From: Ferruginibacter sp.
GTDB taxonomy: Bacteria > Bacteroidota > Bacteroidia > Chitinophagales > Chitinophagaceae
DNA: 64,000 nt
Reading direction: 5' to 3'
Assembly: GCF_028288465.1 (NCBI RefSeq)
Contig: NZ_JAQBNR010000062.1
Location: 1 to 64,000, forward strand
The notes under the pieces are model-generated. The model made no database searches. It was given only the letters and a program-made list of their open reading frames with translations, and was not told the origin of the DNA. Position numbers and translations under genes: made by a program. Shown here piece after piece: positions 1 to 8,317 of the stretch. Each line of letters opens with the position of its first letter. Within the stretch, counting starts at the first letter, position 1.

Positions 1-1
1 C

Positions 2-1324
2 GAAACCTTTATTGAAAGCCGGGAACCCATGCTGTTGTGCTTTGATGTGCTGGCCCAGTACCTGTGCACGCTGGCAGTGTCAGACGGTTTTGTACCTGCT
101 GAAATTTTTGAAGAAATAAAAAAGACACATTGCTATAATCAAATTACTGAAGATGAATGGCAGGAATTGTTGTTCTTTTTAACTGCAGGTGGTGCGGCTT
201 TGCAGCAATATGATGAGTACAAAAAAATAGAAGTGGAAGAGGGCGTTTACCGTATCACCAACCGGCGCATGGCCATGCGGCACCGCATGCACATCGGTAC
301 CATTGTAAGTGACTCCATGCTAAAAGTAAAATTCATGAGCGGCGGTTATGTGGGTGTAATCGAAGAGTATTTTATTTCGAGGTTGCAACCGGGTGATGTG
401 TTTACATTAGCCGGCAGAAACCTGGAATATGTGATGATAAAAGATATGACGGCGATTGTAAAAAAATCGACCTCCAAAAAATCAATTGTCCCCAGTTGGA
501 ATGGTGGTCGTATGCCACTAAGCGCCAACCTTGGACTGATGCTGCGCAAAACATTTGACAAAGCTTTTGAGATGAATGGCCGCACGCTTGTAAAAAAAGA
601 AAGACTTGAAAACCCTGAACTGTCGGTGCTGAAACCCTTGTTCGATTTGCAGGAAGCTCTGTCGCATATTCCAAAAGAAAATGAACTGCTGATTGAACAC
701 ATTGAAACCAAAGACGGCTTCCATTTATTTGTATATCCTTTTGAAGGCCGGCTGGTACATGAAGCCATGGCGGCAATACTGGCCTATCGCATCAGCCGGA
801 TAACGCCCATCACTTTTAGCTTTGCTATGAATGACTATGGCTTCGAATTATTAAGCGATCAGCCGATACCGGTGGATGATACCAACGTGTATGAATTGTT
901 TAGTCTTGATAATTTGTTTGCAGACATTCAGCGTTCTGTAAACAGTGTTGAAATGGCCAAAAGAAAATTCAGGGATGTGGCCGTTATCGGCGGCCTGATT
1001 TTCCAGGGAACGCCAGGCGAGTATGTAAAAACAAAACACCTGCAAAACAGTGCGAGTCTGCTGTTCAATGTGTTTACCGAATATGATCCGAAGAATATTT
1101 TATTAAGACAGGCCTACCAGGAAGTGCTGGATCAGCAGATGGAGGAAGTACGCTTGCGCAATATGCTGGAGCGCATACAAAAAGGAAATATTAAAATACA
1201 ATTTCCGGCCAGGCTTACCCCTTTTTGTTTCCCTTTAAAAGTAGACAGCATGAGAGAAAATCTTTCATCTGAGCAACTCGAAGACAGGATAAAAAGAATG
1301 CAGGCCCAGCTGGAAAAAATATAA
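2..1324 (+). CDS. Lhr-like ligase-associated DEXH-box helicase, C-terminal part (5' partial)
   Basis: The frame is open from base 2, so the gene begins before the window; the first internal Met is at 29. The 440 visible residues contain no helicase Walker motifs but carry the post-helicase region of Lhr-family enzymes: a winged-helix-like segment, then the beta-barrel block with IGTIVSDS, FMSGGYVGVIEE, LQPGDVFTLAGRNLEYV and later PLFDLQEALSHIPKENELL. In Bacteroidota this helicase belongs to a ligase-associated DNA damage-response set (ATP-dependent ligase, exonuclease, helicase, PdeM phosphoesterase). The PdeM gene lies about 0.6 kb downstream on the same strand, separated by one opposite-strand gene, which supports the assignment. 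The protein is cytoplasmic and expected to unwind DNA in repair. Which Lhr subfamily it belongs to cannot be settled without the N-terminus. Confidence 0.85.
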   Translation, partial: ETFIESREPMLLCFDVLAQYLCTLAVSDGFVPAEIFEEIKKTHCYNQITEDEWQELLFFLTAGGAALQQYDEYKKIEVEEGVYRITNRRMAMRHRMHIGTIVSDSMLKVKFMSGGYVGVIEEYFISRLQPGDVFTLAGRNLEYVMIKDMTAIVKKSTSKKSIVPSWNGGRMPLSANLGLMLRKTFDKAFEMNGRTLVKKERLENPELSVLKPLFDLQEALSHIPKENELLIEHIETKDGFHLFVYPFEGRLVHEAMAAILAYRISRITPITFSFAMNDYGFELLSDQPIPVDDTNVYELFSLDNLFADIQRSVNSVEMAKRKFRDVAVIGGLIFQGTPGEYVKTKHLQNSASLLFNVFTEYDPKNILLRQAYQEVLDQQMEEVRLRNMLERIQKGNIKIQFPARLTPFCFPLKVDSMRENLSSEQLEDRIKRMQAQLEKI

Positions 1325-1348
1325 CTTTAGCAGGTCATCTTCTGGCGA

Positions 1349-1858
1349 TTATACCACAAGATATTTTCTTTGCCTCGCATATAGTATAATAAACAGTATG
1401 GGAATACCAACGCCAAAGATTACGCTGGTTACACCTGTGAACTGTTTGGTTCCTAGCAAAATAAAATTTCCAATTACTGGTAAAATTTCTCCGGCCGAAT
1501 AAATCCAAAATCCGTCCTTTTTTAATTTGCGCATCCATAATGCACCAACAAAACAAAGCACCAATGAGACAATACTGATCACCAAAATAGGAACGAGATT
1601 GTTCTGCATTAGCTCTATTGCAGCCCTGCCTTTTTGCATATCCTCCAATTGTTTGGCAGTCATTTCCTGACCGGAGCCAGCCGCCTTATCCATAATACCA
1701 AGTAAAAATTTGTTGAGCATTGGCGCTAACAGCGTATAAAGTAAGAGGAGACCGCAACCAATAAAAGTTAAAATGGTTAGTGTCTTTAAACCTGAAGGAA
1801 GTTCCCGCTTTTCGCCGGCAAAATCCAACACATCAGAAGTTGAGTTAGTTTCATTCAT
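1349..1858 (-). CDS. Small polytopic membrane protein of unknown function
   Basis: This 169-residue protein has a short polar N-terminus (MNETNSTSDVLDFAGEKREL) and about four hydrophobic segments: residues ~24-45, ~90-108, ~119-134 and ~142-160. A polar stretch (residues ~58-85) between the first and second is likely a loop. No catalytic motif is visible. It resembles the generic small DUF4064-like or DUF4870-like membrane proteins of Bacteroidota, but I cannot assign a family. It sits on the opposite strand between the helicase and pdeM, so it is transcribed independently and converges on the helicase with a 24-bp gap. Confidence 0.65.
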   Translation of the reverse strand: MNETNSTSDVLDFAGEKRELPSGLKTLTILTFIGCGLLLLYTLLAPMLNKFLLGIMDKAAGSGQEMTAKQLEDMQKGRAAIELMQNNLVPILVISIVSLVLCFVGALWMRKLKKDGFWIYSAGEILPVIGNFILLGTKQFTGVTSVIFGVGIPILFIILYARQRKYLVV

Positions 1859-1935
1859 ACTATAAATTTTTATCCAAAGTATATACTTATTCTTTCATTT
1901 CAAAACCATTCTTTTTCAGAAACCTGTTATCGGGT

Positions 1936-1943
1936 TACCTTTG
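1936..1943 (+). promoter_or_regulatory. Bacteroidota -7 box (TACCTTTG) for pdeM
   Basis: TACCTTTG matches the Bacteroidota primary-sigma -7 consensus TAnnTTTG. It ends five bases before the pdeM ATG at 1949, so a start roughly 5-7 bases after the box would give a leaderless or nearly leaderless mRNA. No clean TTTG -33 element is seen at the usual spacing, only a T-rich run around 1912-1917. Confidence 0.5.
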
Positions 1944-1948
1944 CAGCA

Positions 1949-2602
1949 ATGTCATTCGTAATTCCCCACCGTATATACAACAATACCTTTTTGCTGTCGG
2001 CTGACCGATGTATTTTTTGGGAAGAAGAAAAAATATTGATTTTATCTGATCTCCATTTAGGCAAGACCGGTCACTTCCGGAAAGCTGGTATTGCCATTCC
2101 GCAGGCAGTTTTTAAAGAGGATATGCAACGGCTCGTATCACAATTGCAATCCTTCAAACCCCGACAGGTTATCATCATCGGCGATATGTTTCACAGCGAA
2201 AGCAATAAGGAACATGAGTTCTTTTTAAAATGGAGGCAGGACTTTGCATCTTTACCCATTCACCTGGTAAAAGGCAATCATGATATTCTAAAAAAGGAAT
2301 GGTACGCACTGGCAGACATTACCATACATACCTGCGAACTGCTAATCGGCGATTTTGTTTTTGTACATGATGTGGTGGATTGTACCGTGCCGGATCACGG
2401 CTATATTTTCAGTGGCCATATACATCCGGCGGTAACTATCCGTGGCTTGGGTAAGCAATCATTAAGTTTTCCCTGTTTTTATTTTGGCATGCGATACGCC
2501 GTGTTGCCCGCCTTCAGCAAATTTACCGGCACATTTACCATTGAACCAAAAGCGGGTGAAAACGTTTTTGCATTGGTGAAGCAAACCATCATCTCATTTT
2601 AA
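1949..2602 (+). CDS. pdeM: Ligase-associated DNA damage-response metallophosphoesterase
   Basis: This 217-residue calcineurin-like phosphoesterase has the family's metal-binding signatures: SDLHLGK (D34, H36), GDMFHS (D79, H82), KGNHD (N110, H111, D112), H140 and GHIHP (H157, H159). The stretch SDLHLGKTGHFRKAGIAIP is characteristic of PdeM, the phosphoesterase found with ATP-dependent DNA ligase, exonuclease and Lhr-like helicase in bacterial repair clusters. The helicase lies just upstream in this window. It probably hydrolyses phosphodiesters during end processing in the cytoplasm; the exact substrate is not known from sequence. The stop codon overlaps the start of the next gene (TAATG), indicating translational coupling with the deacetylase-like gene. 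Confidence 0.9.
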   Translation: MSFVIPHRIYNNTFLLSADRCIFWEEEKILILSDLHLGKTGHFRKAGIAIPQAVFKEDMQRLVSQLQSFKPRQVIIIGDMFHSESNKEHEFFLKWRQDFASLPIHLVKGNHDILKKEWYALADITIHTCELLIGDFVFVHDVVDCTVPDHGYIFSGHIHPAVTIRGLGKQSLSFPCFYFGMRYAVLPAFSKFTGTFTIEPKAGENVFALVKQTIISF

Positions 2603-3519
2603 TGCAGGATAAAATTTTAAAAATCGCATACGACCCAATCTATGCCCATCCTTTACCTGAAGGTCACCGTTTCCCAATGCTGAAATATGAATTGATACCA
2701 GCCCAGTTAATACATGAAGGAACAATCACATCAGCAAACATTTTTTCACCTTCTATTTGCCCGGATGAAGTTGTACTATGGACGCATGAGAAAGATTACC
2801 TGAACAGGTTGCATAACCAAAACTTATCGCCCAAAGAGCAGCGTCATATTGGTTTTCCGCAATCACCTGCATTAACCACCAGGGAATTGATGATTGCGCA
2901 GGGAACGATTGAATGTTGTTATTACGCCATGCAAAATGGAGTGGCGTTAAATGTAGCCGGCGGCACCCACCATGCCTTTGCAGATCATGGCGAAGGATTT
3001 TGCATGCTGAATGATATCGCAATTGCAGCCAATTATTTGTTGCATAAAAAGCTGGCGAAACAAGTTTTAATTATTGACCTGGATGTGCACCAGGGCAATG
3101 GTACGGCAAAATTGTTTGAAGCCGAAAACAGGGTATTTACTTTCAGCATGCATGGTGAACACAATTATCCTTTTCACAAAGAAAAAAGTGATTTGGACCT
3201 GCCTTTAAAAGATGGTATGGATGATGCAACCTATCTTACTTTATTAAAAGAAATCCTGCCTGCGCTCATCGATAAAACAGAGCCAGACTTTGCTTTTTAT
3301 TTATCCGGTGTTGATATTTTGAATACAGATCGCTATGGTAAATTACAGGTAACTCCGGATGGCTGTAAGCAACGGGATGAATTTATATTTACCAGCTTGC
3401 TGCAGCACAATATTCCATGTGCCGTTTCTATGGGCGGCGGTTATAGTGCGGATGTAAAAATAATTGTGGATGCTCATTGCAATACATTCAGAACTGCAAA
3501 AGATTTATATGCCCTGTAA
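2602..3519 (+). CDS. Histone deacetylase-family (AcuC/HDAC-like) zinc amidohydrolase
   Basis: This 305-residue protein belongs to the arginase/deacetylase fold. Visible active-site elements are the tandem His pair in GGTHHAF (H123, H124), the zinc ligands D161 and H163 in IDLDVHQGNGT, and D238 in LSGVDIL, followed by the glycine-rich SMGGGYS loop. All catalytic positions of the class I/II HDAC-like family are intact, so an active deacetylase on acetyl-lysine, acetylpolyamine or a related amide is likely, in the cytoplasm. The ATG overlaps the pdeM stop as TAATG, so the two are co-translated. Whether this reflects a repair function or just operon economy is unknown. Confidence 0.9.
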   Translation: MQDKILKIAYDPIYAHPLPEGHRFPMLKYELIPAQLIHEGTITSANIFSPSICPDEVVLWTHEKDYLNRLHNQNLSPKEQRHIGFPQSPALTTRELMIAQGTIECCYYAMQNGVALNVAGGTHHAFADHGEGFCMLNDIAIAANYLLHKKLAKQVLIIDLDVHQGNGTAKLFEAENRVFTFSMHGEHNYPFHKEKSDLDLPLKDGMDDATYLTLLKEILPALIDKTEPDFAFYLSGVDILNTDRYGKLQVTPDGCKQRDEFIFTSLLQHNIPCAVSMGGGYSADVKIIVDAHCNTFRTAKDLYAL

Positions 3520-3595
3520 TTTTTTGCCGATGATTTGTTATGCAAAACCACAGAATACTTCGTGGCCGTAATCTCATTGTTGCAAAGCAATACAA

Positions 3596-4831
3596 TTACA
3601 AGGCCTTCCTCCTTGCTACTTCTTTCTTTATTAACCCCAACTCACGGCCTGTTTGGCCGCCCACGGATGAGTTTTCTTCTGCTCTCCGCATCAGGTATGG
3701 TATAACATCTTTGATGGGGCCAAATGGTAAATATTTACTAACCGAACAGCCCGCTTTTGCCAGGTTAAAAGTAATGTTGTCACTCATGCCAAACAGTTGG
3801 GAAAAATGCACATGCGGATGATTGAGCGGAATATTTTTTTGTTGCAGCAGCTGTGTGGTCAACAAATTGCTTTGCTCATTGTGCGACGCCACAATGACGG
3901 CAATGATATCAAGGTGTTCGATACAAAATTGTACGGCCGCGTCATAATCCCGGTCAGTGCTTTGTTTATCTGGCTGGATGGGAGAAGGATAATTCATTTC
4001 CGCCGCCCGCAACCTTTCTTTTTCCATATAAGCCCCTCTTACAAGCTTTGCCCCGAGGATAAAATTTCTTTCGGCAGCGGCTTCATAACTATCCTGTAAA
4101 AATTTGAGCCGGTCGTGGCGGTATAGTTGCAAGGTATTGTACACCACCACCCTGTTTTTATTAAAGGCGTCCATCATCAAAATGGTAAGGGCATCTACCG
4201 GATCCTGTATCCAGGTTTCTTCTGCATCTATCAATACGCCAATTTTTTTTTCCGCCGCCACTTCACAAAGCCGCATCAGTCTAACCCTAACCCGGTGCCA
4301 CTCTTCCTTTTCGTTGGCGGGTAAATTTTCTATTACAGATAAATAACGCCGCATCAGTGTACCGGATGCTTCCGACATCAGCTGATCCATTTTTTCGAGT
4401 AATCCAAACCGGGCCAGCCCTGTTACCTTAACACTCATAAAAGGAATGTTAGCCTGCGTTGCAGCGTATTCTATCACCCGTATAAATTCTTCAGTGGAAT
4501 GATCAAATCCATGCTCTCCATCATCCCCACCTTCAACACCGTAATCTAAAATTACCTGCACGTCATACTCGCCTAATTTTTTTGCAACGGCAGAAGTTTC
4601 TGCCAGCGTTTCGCCACCTACAAACTGTTTAAATATAGTATTGCGGATTACCGGCGTTGTAAAAGGCAATTTCCATTTAATTGCGAGTGGAGTGAATTTC
4701 AGGCCAAGGTTTACGAGCCATGGCTTGCCCATGGCGCTGAAAAGAAAATGGGCATTTGTTAGTTCGCTGTTTTTTTTGTACGCAAAAGCATACTCAGTAT
4801 TATCGAAAGAAATAAAGTGATTGCCGTTCAT
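3596..4831 (-). CDS. Proline dehydrogenase (FAD-dependent)
   Basis: This 411-residue monofunctional ProDH oxidises L-proline to pyrroline-5-carboxylate and passes electrons from FAD to the quinone pool. Family motifs run in order: VKVTGLARFGLLEK (~135-148), DAEETWIQD (~202-210), NTLQLYRHDR (~232-241), KLVRGAYMEKER (~262-273), ASHNE (~315), FSQLFGMSDNIT (~343-354) and KYLPFGPIKDVIPYLMRRAE (~366-385). The double Arg in the last motif binds the substrate carboxylate in characterised enzymes. No P5C dehydrogenase is fused or adjacent. The longer N-terminus before the barrel is normal for Bacteroidota ProDH. The convergent gap to the deacetylase gene is 76 bp. Confidence 0.93.
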   Translation of the reverse strand: MNGNHFISFDNTEYAFAYKKNSELTNAHFLFSAMGKPWLVNLGLKFTPLAIKWKLPFTTPVIRNTIFKQFVGGETLAETSAVAKKLGEYDVQVILDYGVEGGDDGEHGFDHSTEEFIRVIEYAATQANIPFMSVKVTGLARFGLLEKMDQLMSEASGTLMRRYLSVIENLPANEKEEWHRVRVRLMRLCEVAAEKKIGVLIDAEETWIQDPVDALTILMMDAFNKNRVVVYNTLQLYRHDRLKFLQDSYEAAAERNFILGAKLVRGAYMEKERLRAAEMNYPSPIQPDKQSTDRDYDAAVQFCIEHLDIIAVIVASHNEQSNLLTTQLLQQKNIPLNHPHVHFSQLFGMSDNITFNLAKAGCSVSKYLPFGPIKDVIPYLMRRAEENSSVGGQTGRELGLIKKEVARRKAL

Positions 4832-4956
4832 AAAAATGGAAAATATTTACCAAATATACAGCATACTGTTTCACCGTTTACCTGACCTGGTTCAGTGCGC
4901 CGTATGTTTAACGGCATATTATTTTAATTGCAGAGGTTTTAAACAGTTATCGGTAA

Positions 4957-5676
4957 TTATATAGCCTGGTGATTAAAAGGCTGCAAAACCATTTCATTGA
5001 TAACCCCACTTGCAGGCTGCTGGCATAAAAACCAGATGGCTTTTGCCGCTTCCTGCGATTGCACCATTTTTTCCCGCTGTACTTTTAAATCAATGGTATC
5101 CCAAAAAGGTGAATCTACCCCACCCAAAAATAAATTGGTGATGCGGATATCTGTTCTTTTAACTTCTTCCCTTACACTTTGCATCATGCCAACCAGGCCG
5201 TATTTACTGGCGCAATAAGCGGCAGCACCGGCCATGGGCACTTTCCCCAATATTCCTGGTATGTTGATGATGAGTCCCTTTTTTACTTCTTTCATAGCAG
5301 GCAAAAAAGCTTTTACCAATAAGAAGGTAGCGAATAAATTGGTGTTGAGCGATTGCATAAAATCCTGTTCTGTTAAAGCATCCATGGGTTTTATTATACC
5401 AATGCCTGCTGCATTGATAAAGATGTCGATGGAAGCCATCTCTTTAAAATATTTTTCCTTTAATTGGTTTACTGCATCGGGGTCCGATATGTCCAGTGCC
5501 ACAATTTTTTCCGGAGAAATATTATTCGCTGCAGCAAGTTGTTGCAACTTTTCCTGACTGCGTGCCGCAAGAAATAAATTGGCACCACTGCCTGCTAACA
5601 ACTTCACCAGCTTTGATCCAATGCCGCCGGTGGCTCCGGCCAGTAATATATTTTTACCATTTAAAGTTTCCATCAT
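4957..5676 (-). CDS. SDR-family NAD(P)-dependent oxidoreductase, catalytic Ser replaced
   Basis: This 239-residue classical short-chain dehydrogenase/reductase has a Rossmann nucleotide motif GATGGIG (14-20), NAAGIG (88-93), an Asn in the NTNLFA motif (N111) and the YxxxK pair (Y154, K158). Where the family normally has the NISSxxG serine, this protein reads NIPGILG, so the position 13 residues before the catalytic Tyr is Gly141 instead of Ser; the underlying codons read clearly as ATA CCA GGA. That makes it either an atypical SDR, a regulatory or binding protein, or an enzyme with altered mechanism. It is divergent from the photolyase-like gene with very little space between them. Confidence 0.85.
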   Translation of the reverse strand: MMETLNGKNILLAGATGGIGSKLVKLLAGSGANLFLAARSQEKLQQLAAANNISPEKIVALDISDPDAVNQLKEKYFKEMASIDIFINAAGIGIIKPMDALTEQDFMQSLNTNLFATFLLVKAFLPAMKEVKKGLIINIPGILGKVPMAGAAAYCASKYGLVGMMQSVREEVKRTDIRITNLFLGGVDSPFWDTIDLKVQREKMVQSQEAAKAIWFLCQQPASGVINEMVLQPFNHQAI

Positions 5677-5733
5677 AAAATGTTTGCTTCCTCAAACAAT
5701 GTGGCAACCATTTTGTTTGAAAGCTACTGCAAT

Positions 5734-7221
5734 ATGCAATCAGTCACCATCATATTTCCGCACCAGCTTTTTAAACAGCATCCTGCTGTTGATGTCGGCC
5801 GCAAGGTTGTACTGGTTGAAGAAACCTTGTTTTTTAAACAGTATAATTTTCATCAGCAAAAAATAATATTGCACCGGGCGAGTATGAAATGCTATGCTGA
5901 TTTTTTGCAACAACAGGAAATTAAAGTGGAATACATCGAAGCTGATTCCCCTTTATCAGACATAAGACAGTTACTGGCGCAGCTTCATCACCAGTCAATT
6001 ACCAGCATCCATGTGGCCGATGTTACAGATGACTGGTTGCGCAAACGACTGGCATCAGCCTGTAAAAAATATGCCATCCAAATTGTAAATTATCCAACAC
6101 CCTGTTTCATCAATACAATGAATGAGGTGAAAGATTATTTTGATAAAAGCAAAACGTATTTTCAAACAGCATTTTATATAGACCAGCGTAAACAACGCAA
6201 TATTTTACTGGATGCCAACAGGCAACCCGAAGGCGGCCAATGGAGTTTTGATGCAGACAACCGCAAGCGATTTCCGAAAACAGAAAAGGCTCCCATTGTC
6301 AATCCGGCAAAGGAAGATGGCGATGTGCAGGAAGCAAAAAAATATGTGTCCGTTCATTTTTCATCCAACTATGGTGATGGAAAAAATTTTATTTATCCCG
6401 TTAATTTTAAGGATGCTGAAAAATGGCTGGATGAGTTTTTAGCACAGCGTTTTGAAAAATTCGGCGTGTATGAAGATGCGATTGTTGCGGATGAACACTA
6501 CCTGCACCATGGCGTACTAACGCCCATGCTGAACATAGGCTTATTATTGCCACAGCAAATTATAAAAAAAGCAATCAAGGCCGCAGCCCAATATAACATT
6601 CCACTGAATTCGCTGGAAGGCTTTATACGTCAAATCCTTGGCTGGCGTGAGTTTATACGCATTGTGTACGAGCGGGAAGGCAGCCGCCAGCGTACCGAAA
6701 ACTACTGGGGATTTACCAGGAAAATTCCCGCCAGTTTTTGGTCAGGTGAAACGGGTATTGTACCCGTGGACAACGTAATAAAAAAGGTATTGCAGACAGG
6801 CTACAGCCACCATATTGAAAGGCTGATGGTGATGGGCAATTTTATGTTGCTCTGCGAATTTGATCCGGATGAAGTGTATCGCTGGTTTATGGAAATGTAT
6901 GTGGATGCTTATGATTGGGTGATGGTGCCAAACGTGTATGGGATGACACAGTTTGCTGATGGCGGGCTGATGACAACCAAGCCTTACATCAGTGGCAGCA
7001 ATTATTTATTAAAGATGGGCGATTATAAAAAAGGTGAATGGACGGAAACCTGGGATGGATTGTTCTGGCGTTTTATGCAAGTGCACCGGGACTTCTTTTC
7101 ACAAAACCCCCGTCTTGGCCTGCTGATAAAAACCCTGGATAAAATGCCGGCAGAAAAAAGAAACAGGCATATTGAAACAGCGGAAAATTTTTTAAAAAAA
7201 CTGGATGAACAACATACATGA
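5734..7221 (+). CDS. Cryptochrome/photolyase family protein (DPRP / FeS-BCP type)
   Basis: The protein follows the deoxyribodipyrimidine-photolyase-related family. I prefer the ATG at 5734 because family members start as M-x(4)-IFPHQLFxxHPA; the frame is open upstream, with an alternative ATG at 5680. Conserved C-terminal motifs are GFIRQILGWREFIR, HHIERLMVMGNF, DAYDWVMVPNVYGM and TTKPYISGSNYLLKMGDY, which line the FAD pocket. In FeS-BCP photolyases the segment after this last motif carries cysteines for a [4Fe-4S] cluster; here it reads KKGEWTETWDGLFWRF with no cysteine, so the cluster is probably absent. The enzyme would repair (6-4) photoproducts or act as a photoreceptor. It overlaps the following DUF2805 gene by 17 bp. 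Confidence 0.88.
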   Translation: MQSVTIIFPHQLFKQHPAVDVGRKVVLVEETLFFKQYNFHQQKIILHRASMKCYADFLQQQEIKVEYIEADSPLSDIRQLLAQLHHQSITSIHVADVTDDWLRKRLASACKKYAIQIVNYPTPCFINTMNEVKDYFDKSKTYFQTAFYIDQRKQRNILLDANRQPEGGQWSFDADNRKRFPKTEKAPIVNPAKEDGDVQEAKKYVSVHFSSNYGDGKNFIYPVNFKDAEKWLDEFLAQRFEKFGVYEDAIVADEHYLHHGVLTPMLNIGLLLPQQIIKKAIKAAAQYNIPLNSLEGFIRQILGWREFIRIVYEREGSRQRTENYWGFTRKIPASFWSGETGIVPVDNVIKKVLQTGYSHHIERLMVMGNFMLLCEFDPDEVYRWFMEMYVDAYDWVMVPNVYGMTQFADGGLMTTKPYISGSNYLLKMGDYKKGEWTETWDGLFWRFMQVHRDFFSQNPRLGLLIKTLDKMPAEKRNRHIETAENFLKKLDEQHT

Positions 7222-7543
7222 AATAGCGCAAGATATTCAGCGGCCCGGCATCAATGAAAAAGCACCGGCGACAATATTTACCGTTATTGAAACAGACCGC
7301 ATTATTGAAATGGCATGGGAAGACCGCACCAGTTTTGAAGCCATTGAAGTACAATTTGGGTTAAAAGAGAAAGATGTGATTGAGCTGATGCGCAAAGAAA
7401 TGAAGGCATCGAGTTTCAGAATGTGGCGCAAACGTCATCACGGAAGAAGCACCAAACATGCGGCTTTGCGGGGCAATTCTGTCAATCGTTTTAAATGCAA
7501 AAGCCAGCGGGCGATAACATTAAATAAAATCAGTAAAAGATAG
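7205..7543 (+). CDS. TIGR03643/DUF2805 family small protein
   Basis: This 112-residue protein has the family core ETDRIIEMAWEDRTSFEAIE, then FGLKEKDVIELMRKEMKASS and FRMWRKRHHGRSTKH, and a basic tail. The core looks like a helix-turn-helix-like unit with a strongly basic C-terminus, suggesting nucleic-acid binding, but no function is established. Its ATG lies inside the 3' end of the photolyase-like gene (17-bp overlap), so the two are translationally linked. That suggests a role with light-dependent DNA repair, by context only. Confidence 0.85.
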   Translation: MNNIHEIAQDIQRPGINEKAPATIFTVIETDRIIEMAWEDRTSFEAIEVQFGLKEKDVIELMRKEMKASSFRMWRKRHHGRSTKHAALRGNSVNRFKCKSQRAITLNKISKR

Positions 7544-7679
7544 CTGCTTTCGTTCGCTGTTTATTTTACTGGTCAGCAGCGTGCTATTTTTTACTTACAT
7601 AACAAATTTACAAAGCCGCTGAATTCAGCGCATGGTTTTCAACCAGGAAGCTGAAGCCAAATAGCAGCAACCAGTTGAA

Positions 7680-7727
7680 GGGTGCGACGCCAATGAAGCC
7701 CAACCATGGTTCAATGCCCGGATCAAA
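7680..7727 (-). repeat. Dispersed intergenic repeat, copy 1
   Basis: This is a copy of the element also seen at 12256-12300, in opposite orientation. Aligned as read here on the plus strand, both share a GCGACGC block, a CAxCCAT-like middle and a terminal GCCCGGATCAAAA (7715-7727). Around it (7544-7805) there is no credible gene; the remainder is non-coding with the promoter box of the next gene. Confidence 0.55.
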
Positions 7728-7784
7728 AAACCTTTTAACAGTGTATGCTGCAACATCCTATACCCGACATCAGCCATTCCAACT

Positions 7785-7792
7785 TATCTTTG
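7785..7792 (+). promoter_or_regulatory. Bacteroidota -7 box (TATCTTTG) for the thioesterase gene
   Basis: TATCTTTG fits the TAnnTTTG consensus and lies 13 bases before the ATG at 7806. No ribosome binding site is recognisable in the short leader. Confidence 0.5.
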
Positions 7793-7805
7793 CCAAAATT
7801 TTTAC

Positions 7806-8312
7806 ATGGACAAAAAAGCAAGCGAATCGCTGGTAGTGATGACGGAACTGGTATTACCTAATGATACCAATACTTTTGGCAACCTGATGGGTGGACGGTT
7901 AATGTACTGGATGGACATCGCTTCTGCCCTGGCAGCAATGAAACACTGCGGATCTCCCGTTGTAACCGCTTCGGTTGATAATATCTCTTTTGAAAACCCT
8001 ATCAGGCTCGGCAATGTAGTGCACATTGAAGCCAAGGTAAGCAGAGCGTTTAAAACCAGTATGGAAGTGCATTTAAAAGTGTGGGGCGAAGATGCATTAC
8101 ATCAATATAAATACAAAAGCAATGAAGCCTATTTTACCTTCGTAGCCCTTGACCCCAACAGCAAACCCAAACCGGTAAACCAGCTGATTGCTGAAACGGC
8201 AGAAGAAATAGAATTGTATGCAGGTGCATTAAGACGCAGGCAATTAAGACTGGTACTGGGTGGCAAAATGAAAGCCTCGGAGGCAGAAGAATTAAAAGCG
8301 CTGTTTGCGTAA
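7806..8312 (+). CDS. Acyl-CoA thioesterase, hotdog fold (YciA/BACH type)
   Basis: This 168-residue single-hotdog protein shows the family signature NDTNTFGNLMGGRLMYWMD followed by IASALAAMKHC and VTASVDNISFENPIRLG. In YciA/BACH-type thioesterases the Asn/Gly-rich loop preceding the hotdog helix and an Asp in the strand after it (here within VTASVDN) activate water to hydrolyse acyl-CoA to free acid and CoA. It is cytoplasmic and probably hexameric as in relatives. The C-terminus (LRRRQLRLVLGGKMKASEAE) is a charged tail. It is the last gene before a convergent pair, six bases from the stop of the next gene. Confidence 0.9.
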   Translation: MDKKASESLVVMTELVLPNDTNTFGNLMGGRLMYWMDIASALAAMKHCGSPVVTASVDNISFENPIRLGNVVHIEAKVSRAFKTSMEVHLKVWGEDALHQYKYKSNEAYFTFVALDPNSKPKPVNQLIAETAEEIELYAGALRRRQLRLVLGGKMKASEAEELKALFA

Positions 8313-8317
8313 ATAAA

